Below are positions 62,796 to 64,000 of a stretch of 64,000 nt of DNA, in pieces. The position numbers and the translations under genes are program-made. Numbering within the stretch: the first letter of the stretch is position 1; every line of letters starts with the position of its first letter. The DNA comes from Streptomyces sp. YS415 (GTDB lineage Bacteria > Actinomycetota > Actinomycetes > Streptomycetales > Streptomycetaceae), in contig NZ_JAMJFL010000006.1 of assembly GCF_023544665.1 (NCBI RefSeq), positions 62,001 to 126,000 of the forward strand. Direction: 5' to 3'. The notes under the pieces were generated by a model. That model had not been told where the DNA came from. It ran no database searches and worked only from the letters and a program-made list of their open reading frames with translations.

Positions 62796-64000
62796 ATGGC
62801 ACGTATCGCTGTGATGGGCGCAGGCATCGCCGGATTGGCCACGGCCCTCTTCCTCGCCCGGAGCGCGCACGAGGTGACCCTCTTCGAGCAGGAGGCGACG
62901 GACCCGGGCGAGAACCTCGACGACGCCTTCTTCCGGGGACCGCGCCCGCGAGTGCCCCACGCGATCCAGCCGCACGCGCTTCTGGGCCCGGCCCGGGCCG
63001 TACTCAAGGCGCGCGCTCCAGACGTCTACGCTCACATGCTCGACCTCGGCGCCTGGGAGCAGCACGAGTTCGACTGGTTCGCCGAACACCCGCCGTACCG
63101 GCCCGGAGACGAAGACCTGGTCCTGGTGCGGCTGCGGCGCATCGTCCTGGAGTCCGCCCTCCGCACGGCGGTGGAAGCCCAGGGCAACGTCACCATGTAC
63201 GTCGGCGAGGCGGTGCGCGGACTGGTGACCGAACCGGGAGCCGATGGTCTGCCCTGGGTCACCGGACTCCGGTTCACCGGCGGGCGGATCGGCACTGATC
63301 TCGTCGTCGACGCGACCGGTCGCCGTTCGCCCGTCATCGGCTGGCTGACCGCGGCCGGAGCCCGTACCCCCCAGACGGAGTCCCATCGGGTGGGCCTGGC
63401 CTACGCGTGCCGCTGGTATCGCACGGGACGCAGCATCACCACCGCGATGCCCCGCGTCCCTTACACCTCCGCGACGCCCCACGCCCTTGCCATCGCCTTC
63501 CCCTCGGACAACGACCTGCTGGGCGTGGCCCTGGTGTGCACCGTCAAGGACCCGACGCTGCCCGCGCTGCGCGACCCCGCCACCTTCGATGCGCTGGCCC
63601 GTCTCTTCCCCTCCACCGGGGCGTGGCTGTCCACCGGTCCGCTGCCGGTGGGGGACGTACAGGTCATGGCGGGGCTCGACAACCACTGGAGTCCCACGGC
63701 TGACGAGTCCGGCCTCATAGCCACCGGCGTGATCCGCGTGGGGGACGCCCTCGTTCACACCAATCCGACCATGACGCAAGGCATTTCCCTCGCACTGCGG
63801 GCGGCCGAACACATCGCGGACACGGCCCACCGGGCGGACCGCCCCGGCGACTTCGCCTGGTCCTATGACCGGTGGACGCGAGACGTGCTCAAGCCATGGT
63901 TCGACCTGCAGGTCTCGGCGGACCGGGACAACGAGGCACGGCTGTCCGGTACGGCCACGGCCGTCCAGGACGAGCAGGCCCGACAGCGAGCCGCCCGATT
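62796..64000 (+). CDS. FAD-dependent oxidoreductase/monooxygenase (C-terminus beyond window)
   Basis: At least 400 aa; ATG 62796 after GAGGAAG. IAVMGAGIAGLATALFLARSAHEVTLFEQEA is the FAD fold. DLVVDATGRRSPVIGWLTAAGA matches a DG-like motif, and GVIRVGDALVHTNPTMTQGISLALRAAEHIAD is the GD motif with a helical tail. It looks like the class A monooxygenase/geranylgeranyl-reductase-like group. Its substrate is unknown. The window cuts the C-terminal domain, so a fused domain cannot be excluded. Confidence 0.85.
   Translation, partial: MARIAVMGAGIAGLATALFLARSAHEVTLFEQEATDPGENLDDAFFRGPRPRVPHAIQPHALLGPARAVLKARAPDVYAHMLDLGAWEQHEFDWFAEHPPYRPGDEDLVLVRLRRIVLESALRTAVEAQGNVTMYVGEAVRGLVTEPGADGLPWVTGLRFTGGRIGTDLVVDATGRRSPVIGWLTAAGARTPQTESHRVGLAYACRWYRTGRSITTAMPRVPYTSATPHALAIAFPSDNDLLGVALVCTVKDPTLPALRDPATFDALARLFPSTGAWLSTGPLPVGDVQVMAGLDNHWSPTADESGLIATGVIRVGDALVHTNPTMTQGISLALRAAEHIADTAHRADRPGDFAWSYDRWTRDVLKPWFDLQVSADRDNEARLSGTATAVQDEQARQRAAR

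Overview
The window is high-GC actinobacterial DNA, almost certainly from Streptomyces or a close relative. The signs are GC-rich third codon positions, frequent GTG/TTG starts, ATGA/GTGA stop-start overlaps, mycothiol-dependent and DUF6415/DUF6325/Atu4866 families, SARP and LAL regulators, and an in-frame TTA (bldA-type) codon in a LuxR-family gene. I see no rRNA, tRNA, CRISPR array, integrase, transposase or replication gene. The content is accessory (resistance, catabolism, redox enzymes, regulators) with several gene remnants, as is common in chromosome arms.

Layout. 1-3.7 kb: an arsenic/organoarsenical resistance set (ArsR, a Cys-rich 55-aa protein, an ArsO-like flavoprotein, an ArsI/CadI C-As lyase, an MFS exporter) whose members carry Cys clusters or Cys-rich tails. 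3.8-6.7 kb: a membrane protein and a coupled SDR/medium-chain reductase pair under a near-perfect palindrome. 7.0-10.2 kb: a DUF6415 gene plus an unknown gene, divergent from an XRE-TPR regulator and a SLOG-like nucleotide-binding protein. 10.4-16.5 kb: VOC protein, mycothiol-dependent isomerase, alkylsulfatase, GAP-family membrane protein and a frameshifted SulP sulfate transporter. 16.6-20.6 kb: an ABC exporter and a secreted ricin-GH62 arabinofuranosidase with a clear promoter and terminator.

20.6-27.4 kb: a TetR repressor divergent from a five-gene ring-cleavage operon (extradiol-type VOC dioxygenase, FAH-family hydrolase, flavin monooxygenase, acetoacetyl-CoA synthetase-like enzyme, DoxX-like protein), with two matching operator palindromes, one on the -10 box. 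27.4-31.7 kb: a DUF6415 remnant, small proteins, a methyltransferase, a second alkylsulfatase and a DUF2254 remnant. 31.7-38.3 kb: GH15 glucosidase, glucose-dehydrogenase-like SDR, GMC oxidoreductase, cyclase, a broken gluconokinase and a small membrane protein, together suggesting glucoside/glucose oxidation. 38.3-41.6 kb: a LAL-type LuxR regulator with a TTA codon, an internal frameshift and three TAGAC repeats at 11-bp spacing upstream.

41.7-50.4 kb: two Atu4866 proteins, MmyB-type regulator, pirin/acetyltransferase pair, MarR, Na+/H+ antiporter and an AfsR-like SARP regulator. 50.4-57.7 kb: LAL remnant, amidohydrolase, small DUF proteins, an ArsR-type repressor, GNAT proteins and an ABC/FtsX pair. 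57.7-64 kb: a reductase operon (MDR, SDR, ABM monooxygenase) whose promoter carries two copies of the operator found before the marR gene, then an AfsR remnant, an HSL-type esterase, an isochorismatase-like hydrolase and the start of a flavoprotein.

The most useful leads are the shared MarR operator linking 44.6 kb to 57.7 kb, the SARP-like repeats before the TTA-containing LuxR gene, the twin TetR operators of the ring-cleavage operon, the XRE/SLOG module, and the group of disrupted genes. Coordinates were read by hand; no homology search was run.
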